Notes under the pieces: model-generated | Seen by the model: the letters and a program-made list of their open reading frames with translations, nothing else | The model's database searches: none | What the model was told of the DNA's origin: nothing | Shown here: positions 1 to 6,478 of the stretch, in pieces | Layout: each line of letters opens with the position of its first letter | Numbering within the stretch: the stretch's first letter is position 1 | Assembly (NCBI GenBank): GCA_013695575.1 | Contig: JACDAF010000011.1 | Coordinates: 1-9,884 of the forward strand | DNA: 9,884 bases | DNA from: Chloroflexota bacterium | GTDB lineage: Bacteria; Chloroflexota; Limnocylindria; P2-11E | Direction: 5' to 3' | Program-made: the position numbers and the translations under genes

Positions 1-738
1 GGCGCGATGCCCGGCATGCGCTACGACGAGAAGGAGGCCACCCTCGCGCCGGGCGACGTCCTGCTGCTGCACAGCGATGGCGTCGCCGAGGCACACGATC
101 CCGGCCGCGAGATGTTCGGCTTCCCGCGCATGCGCCGGCTCATGGCGGGGCACACCGAAGGCCAGGGGCTCATCGACGGCCTGCTCGACGCGCTCCACAC
201 CTTCACCGGCGAGGCCTGGGAGCAGGAGGACGACATCACGCTTGTCACGGTCGTGCGCGCCGCGGACGTCCGGGCCGGAGACGTGCTCGCGGAGTTCGAG
301 GTGGCGAGCGAGCCCGGCAACGAGCGCGCCGTCATGGAGCGCGTCGCGGAGGCCGTCCGGCCGCTCGGCATCGAGGGGAAGACGCTCGAGCGCTTGAAGA
401 CCGCCGTCTCGGAGACGGCGATGAACGCGATCGAGCACGGGAACGAGCAGCGACGGGAGCTCCCTGTCACGGTGCGCGTCACGAAGCAGAACGGCAGGCT
501 CGCGATCGCGATCTCCGATCAGGGCGGCGCGAAAGAGATCCCCGAAGCCGAGACGCCCGACCTCGAGGCGAAGCTCACCGGGCTGCAGAAGCCCCGCGGC
601 TGGGGGCTCTTCCTCATCAAGAACATGGTCGACGGAATGAACGTCTCAAGCGACGGAGAGCGGCACACGGTCGAGCTCGTATTCGACCTGGCCAAGGCTG
701 CGAAGGGAGGCACGAATGCAGGAGCAGACCGCCGCTAG
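1..738 (+). CDS. PP2C-type serine phosphatase fused to GHKL anti-sigma kinase (partial, 5' end outside window)
   Basis: This is the C-terminal part of a bifunctional partner-switching regulator; the reading frame is open through base 1, so the true start lies upstream. Counting from the Met at base 7, residues about 10-85 are the end of a SpoIIE/RsbU-type PP2C phosphatase: 'LHSDGVAEA' (Asp24) and 'EQEDDITLV' (Asp75, Asp76) carry the metal-binding aspartates. Residues about 95-230 are an RsbW/SpoIIAB-like HATPase with an N box ('ETAMNAIEHGNE', Asn140), a G1 box ('ISDQGG', Asp171) and a G2 box ('RGWGLFLIKNM', 198-208). By family, one half dephosphorylates and the other phosphorylates STAS antagonists such as the two encoded next. 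The same order of domains, usually behind a receiver domain, is known in HsbR of Pseudomonas and CrsR of Shewanella; whether a sensor domain precedes it here cannot be seen. The stop overlaps the next gene by 23 bp, which suggests translational coupling. The domain calls are secure; the partners are inferred. Confidence 0.93.
   Translation, partial: GAMPGMRYDEKEATLAPGDVLLLHSDGVAEAHDPGREMFGFPRMRRLMAGHTEGQGLIDGLLDALHTFTGEAWEQEDDITLVTVVRAADVRAGDVLAEFEVASEPGNERAVMERVAEAVRPLGIEGKTLERLKTAVSETAMNAIEHGNEQRRELPVTVRVTKQNGRLAIAISDQGGAKEIPEAETPDLEAKLTGLQKPRGWGLFLIKNMVDGMNVSSDGERHTVELVFDLAKAAKGGTNAGADRR
705..710 (+). promoter_or_regulatory. Ribosome binding site for first STAS gene
   Basis: The sequence 'gggagg' lies 5 bp before the ATG at 716, inside the end of the phosphatase/kinase coding region. 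It supports the overlapping start and coupled translation. Confidence 0.7.
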
Positions 739-1066
739 GGCCACGGTCCGGCACCAGGATGGGCTCGCGATCATGGATCTGCCGGCCCGCATCGACGGAA
801 CGGCGGAACAGACGCTGAATGACGCGTACGCGGAGGCGACGCAGGGTGATGCGAGGCGCGTGGTGCTGAACTTCAGCGGGGTCGAATTCCTGTCCAGCAC
901 CGGGATCGCCCTCATCGTCGGCCTGCTCGCCCAGTCGCGGAGGGACAAGCGGGAGATCAGCTCGTGCGGCCTCAGTGACCACTATCGCGAGATCTTCGAG
1001 ATCACGCGGCTCGCGGACTTCATGCGCATCTACCCCGACGAGCGCGCGGCGCTCGCGGGCAGTTAA
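716..1066 (+). CDS. STAS-domain anti-sigma factor antagonist, copy 1
   Basis: This 116-residue single-domain protein has the size of SpoIIAA/RsbV. The STAS core runs from about residue 12 to 112. The phosphorylation loop reads 'VEFLSSTGIALIVG'. Ser61 aligns with phosphorylated Ser58 of SpoIIAA and Ser56 of RsbV, and the Asp that normally precedes it is Ser60; Thr62 follows. By family, the unphosphorylated form binds the GHKL kinase and displaces its target, and phosphorylation by the kinase releases it. The likely kinase and phosphatase are the two halves of the protein encoded immediately upstream. The ATG at 716 has a good Shine-Dalgarno sequence. The next gene is a paralogue 19 bp downstream, sharing 'DAYAEA', 'HYR.IFE.TRL' and a C-terminal 'AALAG', which points to tandem duplication. 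The STAS assignment is certain; the specific partner is inferred. Confidence 0.93.
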   Translation: MQEQTAARATVRHQDGLAIMDLPARIDGTAEQTLNDAYAEATQGDARRVVLNFSGVEFLSSTGIALIVGLLAQSRRDKREISSCGLSDHYREIFEITRLADFMRIYPDERAALAGS

Positions 1067-1073
1067 CGCGGTT

Positions 1074-1078
1074 GGAGG
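1074..1078 (+). promoter_or_regulatory. Ribosome binding site that sets the start of STAS copy 2
   Basis: A 'ggagg' 7 bp before the ATG at 1086 marks that codon as the start. The same frame is open back to 975, but an upstream start would add a low-similarity stretch read from inside the preceding gene. Confidence 0.75.
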
Positions 1079-1085
1079 AAAGAGG

Positions 1086-1448
1086 ATGACGCAGGCGGTG
1101 GGCAAGAACGAGATGCGGGTCCGGCGGATCGACGACGCGACAAGTGTCGTGGAGGTCCGCGGCGAGATCACGGCGGCTTCGGAGAAGGCACTCATGGACG
1201 CGTACGCCGAAGCGAGCGGAGCGAAGACGAAGGCCGTCATTCTCGACTTCGACGGGCTCGAGTACATGAACAGCGGAGGCATCGGACTGCTGGTGACGCT
1301 CCTCGTGCGGGCGAACCGTCAGAAGCAGCGCCTCGCGGCGTTCGGGCTCAACGAGCACTACCGCCAGATCTTCGAGCTCACGCGCCTCGATGAGGCGATC
1401 GTGATCCATGCGGACGAAAGCGCCGCGCTCGCGGGCGCGAAGGCCTGA
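1086..1448 (+). CDS. STAS-domain anti-sigma factor antagonist, copy 2
   Basis: This 120-residue STAS protein is paralogous to the preceding gene. Its phosphorylation loop reads 'LEYMNSGGIGLLVT': Ser63 is the predicted phosphoserine, Asn62 replaces the usual Asp, and Gly64 replaces the Thr/Ser found in copy 1 and RsbV. The C-terminal half ('NEHYRQIFELTRLDEAI') matches copy 1 closely, as does the DNA around 1197-1216 compared with 821-840. The expected role is as second antagonist or competing partner of the upstream kinase domain. The two copies differ mainly at the phosphosite loop and surface charge, so they may be phosphorylated at different rates or bind different partners. The start was chosen at 1086 because of the strong ribosome binding site. 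The following gene begins 11 bp after the stop, inside the same operon. Confidence 0.92.
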   Translation: MTQAVGKNEMRVRRIDDATSVVEVRGEITAASEKALMDAYAEASGAKTKAVILDFDGLEYMNSGGIGLLVTLLVRANRQKQRLAAFGLNEHYRQIFELTRLDEAIVIHADESAALAGAKA

Positions 1449-1459
1449 GGAGGAGAGCG

Positions 1460-2245
1460 ATGGACGAGCGGATCGATGCGACGGCGACGACACCGGCCAC
1501 GCGAACAAGCGACCCGACGGCGACGACACCGGCAGCGCGGCGCAGCGACGACGGAAACTGGGCGAAGCCGGTGCGAACGCTCTCGACGAAGGACGCGCCG
1601 CCGGGGGCGCTCGATCAGAACGTCGCCGGCCGGCGGATCAACGCCGCGAATGGCGGCTTCGGCCGACTCTTTCAGAAGACCTTCAGCGTGCGTCTCGAAG
1701 GGGCGACGGTTACCCCTCAGGAGGTGATCCGGGCCTGGAAGACGCGCTTCGGCGAGTTCTGGCCGAAGGGCCAGCAGATGTTCCTTCCCGAGACCGGCAT
1801 CGCGCCGGGGGAGATCGGCCTCATCAACTCGAGTATCCGCGGGACGCCGACGATGGCGACGGGCGTCCTCGTGATCTATGCGGACGACGAGTCGTTCAGC
1901 TTCATGTCGCCCGAGGGTCATCCCTTCGCCGGCCCGCTGACCTTCAGCGCCTACGACGACGCGGGCACGACCGTCGTGCAGGTGCAGGAGCTCACCCGCG
2001 CGAGCGACCCGCTGTGGGAGCTCGCGATGATGACGCCGGTCCTGGGCGAGCGCATGCAGAACGACATCTGGCGCCAGACGCTGCGCAACCTCGCCGGGAG
2101 CGTCGGCGTGGACGCGCCCGCCGTCGAGTCGCGGATCGTCTGCGTCGACAAGCGGCGCCAATGGAGGAATGCGAAGAACATCTGGCAGAACGCCGGGATC
2201 CGCTCCGGCCTCACCGCGCCCCTCCGGCTTCTGCGGCGGCGGTGA
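1460..2245 (+). CDS. Conserved protein of unknown function in the partner-switching operon
   Basis: This 261-residue soluble protein has no signal peptide or membrane segment, and I do not recognise its family with confidence. Residues 7-30 are a low-complexity Thr/Ala/Pro-rich tail made of two imperfect 12-residue repeats ('ATATTPATRTSD', 'PTATTPAARRSD'). The globular part spans about 45-255 and contains conserved-looking aromatic motifs: 'FWPKGQQMFLPETG', 'ESFSFMSPEGHPFAGPLTFS' and, near the end, 'CVDKRRQWRNAKNIWQN'. The middle motif (F.F..PEGHP..G...F....D.G) distantly recalls DUF1990/SRPBCC-like proteins, but that is a tentative impression. A 'ggagg' 6 bp before the ATG and the 11 bp gap after STAS copy 2 place it in the same operon, so it may be an effector or co-regulated output of the switch. 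No catalytic residues can be named. Confidence 0.8.
   Translation: MDERIDATATTPATRTSDPTATTPAARRSDDGNWAKPVRTLSTKDAPPGALDQNVAGRRINAANGGFGRLFQKTFSVRLEGATVTPQEVIRAWKTRFGEFWPKGQQMFLPETGIAPGEIGLINSSIRGTPTMATGVLVIYADDESFSFMSPEGHPFAGPLTFSAYDDAGTTVVQVQELTRASDPLWELAMMTPVLGERMQNDIWRQTLRNLAGSVGVDAPAVESRIVCVDKRRQWRNAKNIWQNAGIRSGLTAPLRLLRRR
1480..1533 (+). repeat. Two-copy 36 bp imperfect tandem repeat (18 bp identical core)
   Basis: The 18 bp core 'gacggcgacgacaccggc' occurs at 1480-1497 and again at 1516-1533, giving a 36 bp period. It keeps the reading frame and encodes two 12-residue Thr/Ala/Pro-rich units at the N terminus of the unknown protein. The tail is probably a disordered linker whose length could vary between strains. 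Confidence 0.8.
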
Positions 2246-2290
2246 CGCTGGCCCCGACCCGGTCGCTCCGCGCGCGTTAGCGTGCGGGCG

Positions 2291-3715
2291 ATGGACGCGA
2301 TCGTCGTCGGCTCGGGACCGAACGGGCTCGCAGCCGCGATCACCCTCGCCAAAGCCGGGCGGTCGGTCCGCGTGGTCGAGGCGAACGACACGATCGGCGG
2401 AGGCTGCCGCTCCGCGGAGCTGACGCTGCCCGGCTTCGTCCACGACACGTGCTCCGCGGTGCACCCGATGGCGCCTCGCTCGCCATTCGTCCGCTCGCTC
2501 CCCGAGTCCGTCTGGCCGGTCTGGGTGACTCCGCCGGCGGCGGTCGCGCACCCGCTGGACGATGGCACCGCCGTGGTCGTCGAGCAGGATCTCCTCCGCA
2601 CCGCCGAGGGGCTCGGGCGCGACGGCACCGCCTATCGCGGCACGGTCGGCAGGGTCGCCCGAGACTGGGACGCGCTGGGCGCCGATGTCCTCCGGCCCTT
2701 GCTGCACTGGCCGGCCCACCCGTTCCTGCTCGCCGGGTTCGGCCTGCCGGCGCTCCTTTCCGCGAGCGTGTACGCGCGCCTGGCGTTCCGCGAGCCGCGC
2801 ACGAGGGCGATGTTCGCCGGCGTCGCCGCGCATTCGTTCCTGCCGCTCGGCACGCCCACCACCACATCGTTCGCGCTCATGCTGCTCGGCGCCGCGCATG
2901 TCGGAGGCTGGCCGTTCCCCCGCGGGGGCTCGCAGCGCATCTCAGACGCGCTGGCGGGGCACCTGCGCTCCCTCGGCGGCGAGATCGAGACCGGCCATCG
3001 CGTCCGCGACGTGGCCGAGCTCCCGGATGCGACCGCGACGCTCTTCGACGTCACTCCAAGACAGCTCGACCGCATCGCGGGCGCGCGCCTCCCCGATGGC
3101 TATCGGCGGCGGCTGCGGCGATACCGTCCTGGGCCCGGCGTGTTCAAGATCGACTACGCGCTGTCGGCGCCGGTCCCGTGGCGCGCCCCCGAGTGCGCAC
3201 GGGCCGGCACGGTCCACCTCGGCGGCTCTTTCGAGGACGTGTCGCGCGCGGAAGCCGAGCTCGGCCAGGGCCGGCACCCCGAGCGGCCGTTCGTGCTCGT
3301 CGCGCAGCACTCGCTCTTCGATCCGACCCGCGCGCCGGTAGGGAAGCACACGGCATGGGTGTATTGCCACGTGCCGAACGGGTCGACCGTCGACATGACC
3401 GATCGCGTCGAGGCGCAGCTCGAGCGCTTCGCGCCGGGGTTCCGTGACGTGGTCCTCGCCCGCCACACCATGACGACCGCGGACGTGGAGCGCCGCAACG
3501 AGAACAACATCGGCGGGGACATCTCGTCTGGCGCGCACGACGGGCTGCAGTTCCTGCTGCGGCCGTTCCCGCAGGTCGACCCCTACGCGACCCCGGCCAA
3601 GGGCATCTACCTGTGCTCCGCCGCCACGCCGCCGGGTGCCGGCGTGCACGGGATGTGCGGCGCGAACGCCGCGCGGTCCGCGCTGCGCCGCTCTTTCGGG
3701 CTCGGCGTGCGGTGA
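2291..3715 (+). CDS. FAD-dependent oxidoreductase, CrtI/phytoene desaturase-like (COG1233)
   Basis: This protein of about 474 residues matches the length of the bacterial phytoene-desaturase/retinol-saturase superfamily. The N-terminal Rossmann FAD site is 'IVVGSGPNGLAAA' (GSGPNG at 7-12), followed by Glu30 at the end of the second strand ('VRVVEANDTIGGG'), which binds the adenosine ribose. The C-terminal FAD motif is 'GIYLCSAATPPGAGVHGMCG' (438-457), typical of COG1233 proteins. The substrate cannot be told: no phytoene synthase or other carotenoid gene is present here, and many members are uncharacterised. The ATG at 2291 puts the first strand right at the N terminus as usual for the family; an in-frame GTG at 2282 is possible, and neither has a clear Shine-Dalgarno sequence. 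The gap to the preceding gene is 45 bp, so membership of the upstream operon is possible but unproven. Confidence 0.9.
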   Translation: MDAIVVGSGPNGLAAAITLAKAGRSVRVVEANDTIGGGCRSAELTLPGFVHDTCSAVHPMAPRSPFVRSLPESVWPVWVTPPAAVAHPLDDGTAVVVEQDLLRTAEGLGRDGTAYRGTVGRVARDWDALGADVLRPLLHWPAHPFLLAGFGLPALLSASVYARLAFREPRTRAMFAGVAAHSFLPLGTPTTTSFALMLLGAAHVGGWPFPRGGSQRISDALAGHLRSLGGEIETGHRVRDVAELPDATATLFDVTPRQLDRIAGARLPDGYRRRLRRYRPGPGVFKIDYALSAPVPWRAPECARAGTVHLGGSFEDVSRAEAELGQGRHPERPFVLVAQHSLFDPTRAPVGKHTAWVYCHVPNGSTVDMTDRVEAQLERFAPGFRDVVLARHTMTTADVERRNENNIGGDISSGAHDGLQFLLRPFPQVDPYATPAKGIYLCSAATPPGAGVHGMCGANAARSALRRSFGLGVR

Positions 3716-3759
3716 CTCCGCGGGACGCGCACCCCTAAGGCGTCCGGGCGGCGCCACCG
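3710..3759 (+). terminator. GC-rich hairpin after the oxidoreductase gene, possible terminator
   Basis: Nested complementary arms start at the stop codon: cggtg/caccg (3710-3714 with 3755-3759), ccgc/gcgg (3718-3721 with 3748-3751) and ggacgc/gcgtcc (3723-3728 with 3740-3745), with small internal loops and an 11-base apical loop. There is no T tract after it, so it is at best a non-canonical or Rho-assisted terminator. In DNA this GC-rich, chance pairing is also plausible. Confidence 0.3.
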
Positions 3760-3884
3760 AGAGAGAGAATGCGACGACCATCTCCGCCAGGATGAAGAAC
3801 ATGCGCGGTGCGAAGGGCCAGGCGCGCGGCGACCGGCCAAATCATTATGCCACTATACCGGCATAATGGTGGTAGCATTCCGCC
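3716..3884. other. Intergenic region upstream of the Fic gene
   Basis: This 169 bp gap is the longest stretch without a gene in the window. It holds the hairpin next to the oxidoreductase stop, a GC-rich stretch with no obvious signal, and an AT-rich island around 3838-3880 containing the palindrome described separately. A 24-codon reading frame (3792-3866) is present but lacks support. Confidence 0.7.
3841..3870. promoter_or_regulatory. Palindromic operator-like site overlapping the likely Fic promoter
   Basis: A perfect 9 bp inverted repeat, 'cattatgcc' (3843-3851) and 'ggcataatg' (3860-3868), is separated by 8 bp whose centre is the self-complementary 'tata' (3854-3857). One more pair matches beyond a single mismatch, giving 30 bp in all. 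The site is strikingly AT-rich for this DNA and ends 14 bp before the Fic start codon. It contains two possible -10 elements, 'tatacc' (3854-3859) and 'cataat' (3862-3867); no convincing -35 box is visible. Position and symmetry suggest a dimeric repressor site that blocks the promoter. Whether the winged-helix end of the Fic protein or another regulator binds it is unknown. Confidence 0.65.
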
Positions 3885-5048
3885 ATGGGGATCCTGCCTT
3901 TCAACGGCGCCTTCGCACCCGAGGTCACCGAGCTCGATCGGTGGCGCGCACAGCTCGATCTCCGTGGCCAGCTCCTGCTCGGTTGGGCCGGCCAGCTTCG
4001 TCGTGACCTACAGGCCGAGGCGATCCAGGCCTCGACCGCGATGGAGGGCGTCCCGGTAACGGTCGACGAGGTCCGGCGCATCCTCGCCGGAGACAGGCCG
4101 GCCCAGGTGAGTCCCGCTGATGCCGCGCTCGTCGAGGGCTACCGCGAGGCGATGACCTATTGCCAGCGGCGTGCTGACGATCCTGACTTCGCGTGGTCGC
4201 CGGAGCTGATCAAGGCCGTGCACGACCGCATCGTCGCCGGCCGGCGAGACCATGGCGCGGGACGCTTCGGAGGACCGCGCTCGGTCTCGGATTCGCGGAC
4301 CGGATTGTTGCTCTTCACCCCGCCGCAGGATGAGGTCGGTCGCTGGGTCGAGCGCGTGTGCGACCGAATGAACTCGTCGGATGAGCACGCCGCGCTGCGT
4401 GCGGCCTGGATCCACGTTGCGAACGCCGCGGTCCATCCGTTCAAGAACGGCAACGGACGCCTCTCGCGGGTGCTGGCATCGCTCGCGATGTATCGCGGTG
4501 GGTTCCGCCGACCAGAGTTCTCGTCCCTCGACGAGTGGTGGGGACGCCACCTCGCCGACTACTACGCCGCGTTCCGCTGCCTGGGCAGGCGGTTCGATTC
4601 GACCGCGGATGTGACGCCGTTCGTCCGTGTCCATCTGGCCGCGCAGCTCAGCCAGGTGCGAGCGCTCGACCTTCGCGAGCGGACGACTCGCCGGATCTGG
4701 GATGTGTTGGCGCAATCCGCGGCCGTGGTGGGGCTGCCCGACCGCGTCATCTTCGCGCTCTGGGAGACCTTCAACGGTCGTGCGCTCACGCGCCCGTACT
4801 ACGCCGCGTTGGCGGACGTCGGGCCTACAACGGTCTCCCAGGACCTTGCCGCACTCGCGGCTGCGCGCTTTCTCGCTCCCGTTGGCCGCACCCGTGCGAG
4901 GCGGTGGCTCGCGGGCGATCGGCTCCTGCCGGCCATCGCGGGCGCGCTCGGGCTCCCACGCGGATCGGATCGTCCCGCGATCGTCGCCGCCATCACGGCC
5001 GCCCTCTCCGAGGAGCTTGACCTTCTCGCGCACGGTCACCGCAGCTGA
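3885..5048 (+). CDS. Fic family protein with N-terminal inhibitory motif and C-terminal winged helix
   Basis: Fic domain enzymes usually transfer AMP from ATP to a hydroxyl side chain of a target protein. This 387-residue protein has the Fic motif 'HPFKNGNGRLSR' (184-195) with catalytic His184, anion-hole Asn190 and Arg192/Arg195. The position that is normally Asp or Glu and holds Mg2+ is Asn188. Residues 50-55 ('STAMEG') fit the inhibitory [S/T]xxxE[G/N] motif, where Glu54 would block ATP binding, so this is a class II (N-terminally self-inhibited) Fic protein and needs no separate antitoxin. Residues about 300-343 ('LTRPYYAALADVGPTTVS...') look like a winged helix-turn-helix. A stop at 3873 leaves ATG 3885 as the only usable start, with only a weak 'ggtgg' 12 bp before it. 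Its 3' end overlaps the convergent gene by 13 bp. The family is certain; activity and target are unknown. Confidence 0.94.
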   Translation: MGILPFNGAFAPEVTELDRWRAQLDLRGQLLLGWAGQLRRDLQAEAIQASTAMEGVPVTVDEVRRILAGDRPAQVSPADAALVEGYREAMTYCQRRADDPDFAWSPELIKAVHDRIVAGRRDHGAGRFGGPRSVSDSRTGLLLFTPPQDEVGRWVERVCDRMNSSDEHAALRAAWIHVANAAVHPFKNGNGRLSRVLASLAMYRGGFRRPEFSSLDEWWGRHLADYYAAFRCLGRRFDSTADVTPFVRVHLAAQLSQVRALDLRERTTRRIWDVLAQSAAVVGLPDRVIFALWETFNGRALTRPYYAALADVGPTTVSQDLAALAAARFLAPVGRTRARRWLAGDRLLPAIAGALGLPRGSDRPAIVAAITAALSEELDLLAHGHRS

Positions 5049-6472
5049 CGCAACGACAGCGGCCGCACGTACTCGCGGACGAACCTGCGGACCCACCAGG
5101 CGCCGCTCACGCGGCGCTCGGTCGGCGTGCTGAAGCGGTAGCGATAGAGGGTGGCACGAACGAATCGAGGGGGTTCCCCCCCGAACGGATCGCGCTGCAG
5201 GAGTCGAAGGGTCGGACGATCCGCCTCGAGGAGCCGGACGAGGAAGGGGAGGAACCACTCGTTGTGGGTCGCTGGTGACATCGCGGCGAACCACATGAGC
5301 CAGTCGAGGCGCAGGTGGTACGGCGCGTACTGGGGCGGCAGGCGCCGCACGTCGCCGGGCTTGCCCCTGAACTCGTACTCGCGCCACACCGTCGTCGGAA
5401 GCACAACGGCCTCGTCCGTCCCCTGGACGACCACCTCGTAGCGCTCCCGTGTGACGCTGCCGAACGCGCCGTACGCGTTCACGAGATGCAGCGGATCGAA
5501 GGAGGAGTTCATGAGCTGGCGCCGCGAGACGAGGTTGCGCGCCGGTCGGTACGAGAGCACGACGACGAGCGCGGTCACGAGCAGCACCAGGATCCGGTGC
5601 CACTCGACCGGCGCCGTGACCGGGGTCGCGAGCGGCCCGAGCGCGGACAGCGTCACGTCGTCGAAGGCCATGAACGCGAGGACGATCGTGATGAGGTTGA
5701 GCCAGGAGAAGTTCCCGCTCAGGACGAGCCACGACTGCGTCGCGACGATCACCGCCCCCGCGAGCGAGGCGAACGGCTGGGGGAGGAACAGGCCGAACGG
5801 CACGACGAGCTGCGCGACGTGGTTCCCGAGCACCTCGACGCGGTGCAGCGGCTTGGGCAGGTGGTGGAACCACCACGACAGCGGGTTCGGCATGGGCTGG
5901 GTCTCGTGGTGGTAGTAGAGGCAGGTGAGGTCCCGCCAGCACCGATCGCCGCGCAGCTTGATGAGCCCGGCCCCGAGCTCGACGCGGAAGACCAGCCAGC
6001 GGACGAGCCATACCAGGGGCATCGCGACGGGGGTCGACGCGTTGCCGAGGAAGATCGCGAGGAACCCGGCTTCAAGAAGGAGCGTCTCCCAGCCGAACGA
6101 GTAGAAAGTCTGGCCGACATTGACGATCGACAGGTAGAGAGCCCAGAGCGCCGCCCATGTGAGCATCGCGACGGGCAGCGGCACCACGTCGGGGCCGCCC
6201 CCCATGGCGAATGCCGCGAGCGCGACGCCCAGCCACGCGACGACCGCGAAGAGCCGGTCCGAGTATCGCCAGTGGAACAGGCTCGGTGACTCGCTGAACG
6301 GCACGGCCGCGAGAAATGCCGGTGCCGGGAGCAGGCCCTGCTCGCCGAGAAGCGGCCGGAACTGATGGACCGCGACCAGGAACGCGACGAGGTACACGAG
6401 CGCGAGGCCGCGCTGGAACAGTAGCCGCGCCGTGTCGTAGTCGCGCGTGTCGAGCGACGCGAGCCACTCCAC
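5036..6472 (-). CDS. Lipase maturation factor family (LMF1-like) integral membrane protein
   Basis: This 478-residue polytopic membrane protein is related to vertebrate LMF1, which helps secreted lipases fold in the endoplasmic reticulum; the role of bacterial homologues is not established. About eight or nine hydrophobic segments are visible (near 22-38, 74-92, 99-120, 130-144, 150-170, 213-231, 236-252, 254-270 and 293-308), followed by a soluble C-terminal domain. Family signatures include 'GLIKLRGDRCWRDLTCLYYH' (169-188), 'ETQPMPNPLSWWFHHLP' (190-206), 'NAYGAFGSVTRERYEV' (332-347) and 'YHLRLDWLMWFAAMSP' (385-400). The start is a GTG at 6472, only 6 bp after the stop of the upstream gene and without a Shine-Dalgarno sequence, which suggests translational coupling. 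The last 13 bp overlap the Fic gene on the other strand. No lipase gene is nearby in the window. It is likely full length. Confidence 0.9.
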   Translation of the reverse strand: MEWLASLDTRDYDTARLLFQRGLALVYLVAFLVAVHQFRPLLGEQGLLPAPAFLAAVPFSESPSLFHWRYSDRLFAVVAWLGVALAAFAMGGGPDVVPLPVAMLTWAALWALYLSIVNVGQTFYSFGWETLLLEAGFLAIFLGNASTPVAMPLVWLVRWLVFRVELGAGLIKLRGDRCWRDLTCLYYHHETQPMPNPLSWWFHHLPKPLHRVEVLGNHVAQLVVPFGLFLPQPFASLAGAVIVATQSWLVLSGNFSWLNLITIVLAFMAFDDVTLSALGPLATPVTAPVEWHRILVLLVTALVVVLSYRPARNLVSRRQLMNSSFDPLHLVNAYGAFGSVTRERYEVVVQGTDEAVVLPTTVWREYEFRGKPGDVRRLPPQYAPYHLRLDWLMWFAAMSPATHNEWFLPFLVRLLEADRPTLRLLQRDPFGGEPPRFVRATLYRYRFSTPTERRVSGAWWVRRFVREYVRPLSLRQLR

Positions 6473-6478
6473 CGCGCG

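Noticed and set aside
975..1085. Upstream extension of the second STAS gene to 975
   Set aside because: The extension is read from inside the first STAS gene in another frame, is Arg/Ser-rich and unlike STAS sequence, while a strong ribosome binding site marks 1086.
2246..2290. Promoter or terminator between the unknown gene and the oxidoreductase
   Set aside because: The 45 bp gap shows no -10/-35 pair and no stable hairpin with a T tract, so nothing specific can be supported.
1358..2899. Long minus-strand reading frame (513 codons) opposite the STAS/unknown/oxidoreductase genes
   Set aside because: It is rich in Arg, Gly, Ala, Pro and His with no domain motifs and lies antisense to well supported genes; high GC removes stop codons from the opposite frames.
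3792..3866. 24-codon reading frame upstream of the Fic gene as a possible small antitoxin
   Set aside because: It has no convincing Shine-Dalgarno sequence, ends inside the palindrome, and resembles no FicA-type antitoxin; the Fic protein carries its own inhibitory helix.
4008..6011. Minus-strand reading frame of 667 codons spanning the Fic gene and part of the LMF gene
   Set aside because: It runs antisense to the clear Fic protein and out of frame with the LMF protein, with low-complexity Arg/Ala-rich translation. It is a GC-driven shadow.
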